Below, piece by piece: positions 5,591 through 5,842 of a DNA stretch of 5,842 bases (position 1 is its first letter; each line of letters starts with the position of its first letter). Where the stretch lies: NCBI GenBank assembly GCA_021790055.1, contig JAJYIL010000214.1:1-5842 (forward strand). The letters are read 5' to 3'. The DNA comes from Bacteroidota bacterium. Its GTDB lineage: Bacteria; Bacteroidota; Ignavibacteria; Ignavibacteriales; Ignavibacteriaceae. The notes beneath the pieces were generated by a model. It made no database searches. It was not told where the DNA came from and saw nothing but the letters and a program-made list of their open reading frames with translations. The position numbers and the translations under genes are program-made.

Positions 5591-5842
5591 TTAGTAAACA
5601 ATATTATCATTTGAATTTCTTTTTACTATTACTTCCCAGGAAGAATCTGCCTGGAAAAAGACTTTCTTTTCATCCAATGACAAAACAGGATGTGATATAA
5701 AATTTTTTGGCAAATTAACAGTGATTGCCTTTATATCATTTTGTCTAATATCCTCAACATAAATTGTATTTGATGAAAAATCTACATAAGTAATTTTTGT
5801 GCTGTCGTATGAAAATTGCGGTTCGCCTCCGCTATGTAAAAA
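5591..5842 (-). CDS. C-terminal part of a probable beta-propeller (PD40/TolB-like) protein, cut by right edge
   Basis: An open frame enters from the right edge and ends at a TAA (5591-5593), giving the last 83 residues of a longer protein whose start is outside the window. It begins with 'SGGEPQFSYDSTKITYVDF', close to the PD40 repeat pattern (G-G-x-P-x-F-S-x-D-x-x-x-I-x-Y) of TolB-type and related beta-propellers. A second blade-like segment, 'ISHPVLSLDEKKVFFQ', has the same 'P-x-x-S-x-D-x-x-x-V-x-F' rhythm. That gives two partial repeats about 45 residues apart. Such proteins are usually periplasmic or surface-exposed, but the signal peptide cannot be seen here. It is followed after 50 bases by the small lipoprotein gene on the same strand. 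Propeller assignment is moderately sure; the specific function is unknown. Confidence 0.65.
   Translation of the reverse strand, partial: FLHSGGEPQFSYDSTKITYVDFSSNTIYVEDIRQNDIKAITVNLPKNFISHPVLSLDEKKVFFQADSSWEVIVKRNSNDNIVY

Overview
This window looks like a chromosomal housekeeping region from an AT-rich bacterium of the Bacteroidota/Ignavibacteriota (FCB) group. The placement is an inference. It rests on the gene order yceD-rpmF-plsX-fabH-fabD-fabG, the four-cysteine type of ribosomal protein L32, a lipoprotein with an 'FSSC' lipobox, and weak or absent Shine-Dalgarno sequences at several starts. Without a search I cannot place it to genus. Ignavibacteria is my best guess.

All credible genes lie on the minus strand, so transcription runs from right to left. 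The main block (positions 4669 down to 1) is one tightly packed operon: a YceD/DUF177 protein, L32 (rpmF, 59 residues), PlsX, FabH, FabD, a cysteine-rich YkgJ/DUF3109-like protein, and FabG, which runs off the left edge. Spacings are 14, 22, 6, 5, 2 and -4 bases. A sigma70-like promoter (TTGATT, 17 bases, TATATT) lies about 38 to 66 bases upstream of the first gene. Upstream of it the spacer carries small repeats that could be regulatory.

The operon links three things. YceD and L32 belong to ribosome/23S rRNA biogenesis. FabD makes malonyl-ACP, FabH starts the fatty-acid chain and FabG carries out the first reduction of each elongation cycle. PlsX turns long acyl-ACP into acyl-phosphate for phospholipid synthesis. 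The only non-canonical member is the cysteine-cluster protein between fabD and fabG. It overlaps fabG by ATGA and so is probably translationally coupled to it.

Right of the operon, positions 4670-4958 are a non-coding spacer, apart from a possible C-terminal gene remnant at 4873-4962. Beyond it are two unrelated minus-strand genes: a small predicted lipoprotein of unknown function (4959-5540), and the C-terminal end of a probable beta-propeller (PD40/TolB-like) protein cut by the right edge (5591-5842).

I do not see a mobile element, CRISPR array, tRNA, rRNA, or a convincing new defence or biosynthetic system. The most worthwhile leads are the cysteine-cluster protein inside the fatty-acid operon, and the repeats and remnant in the spacer upstream of the operon.
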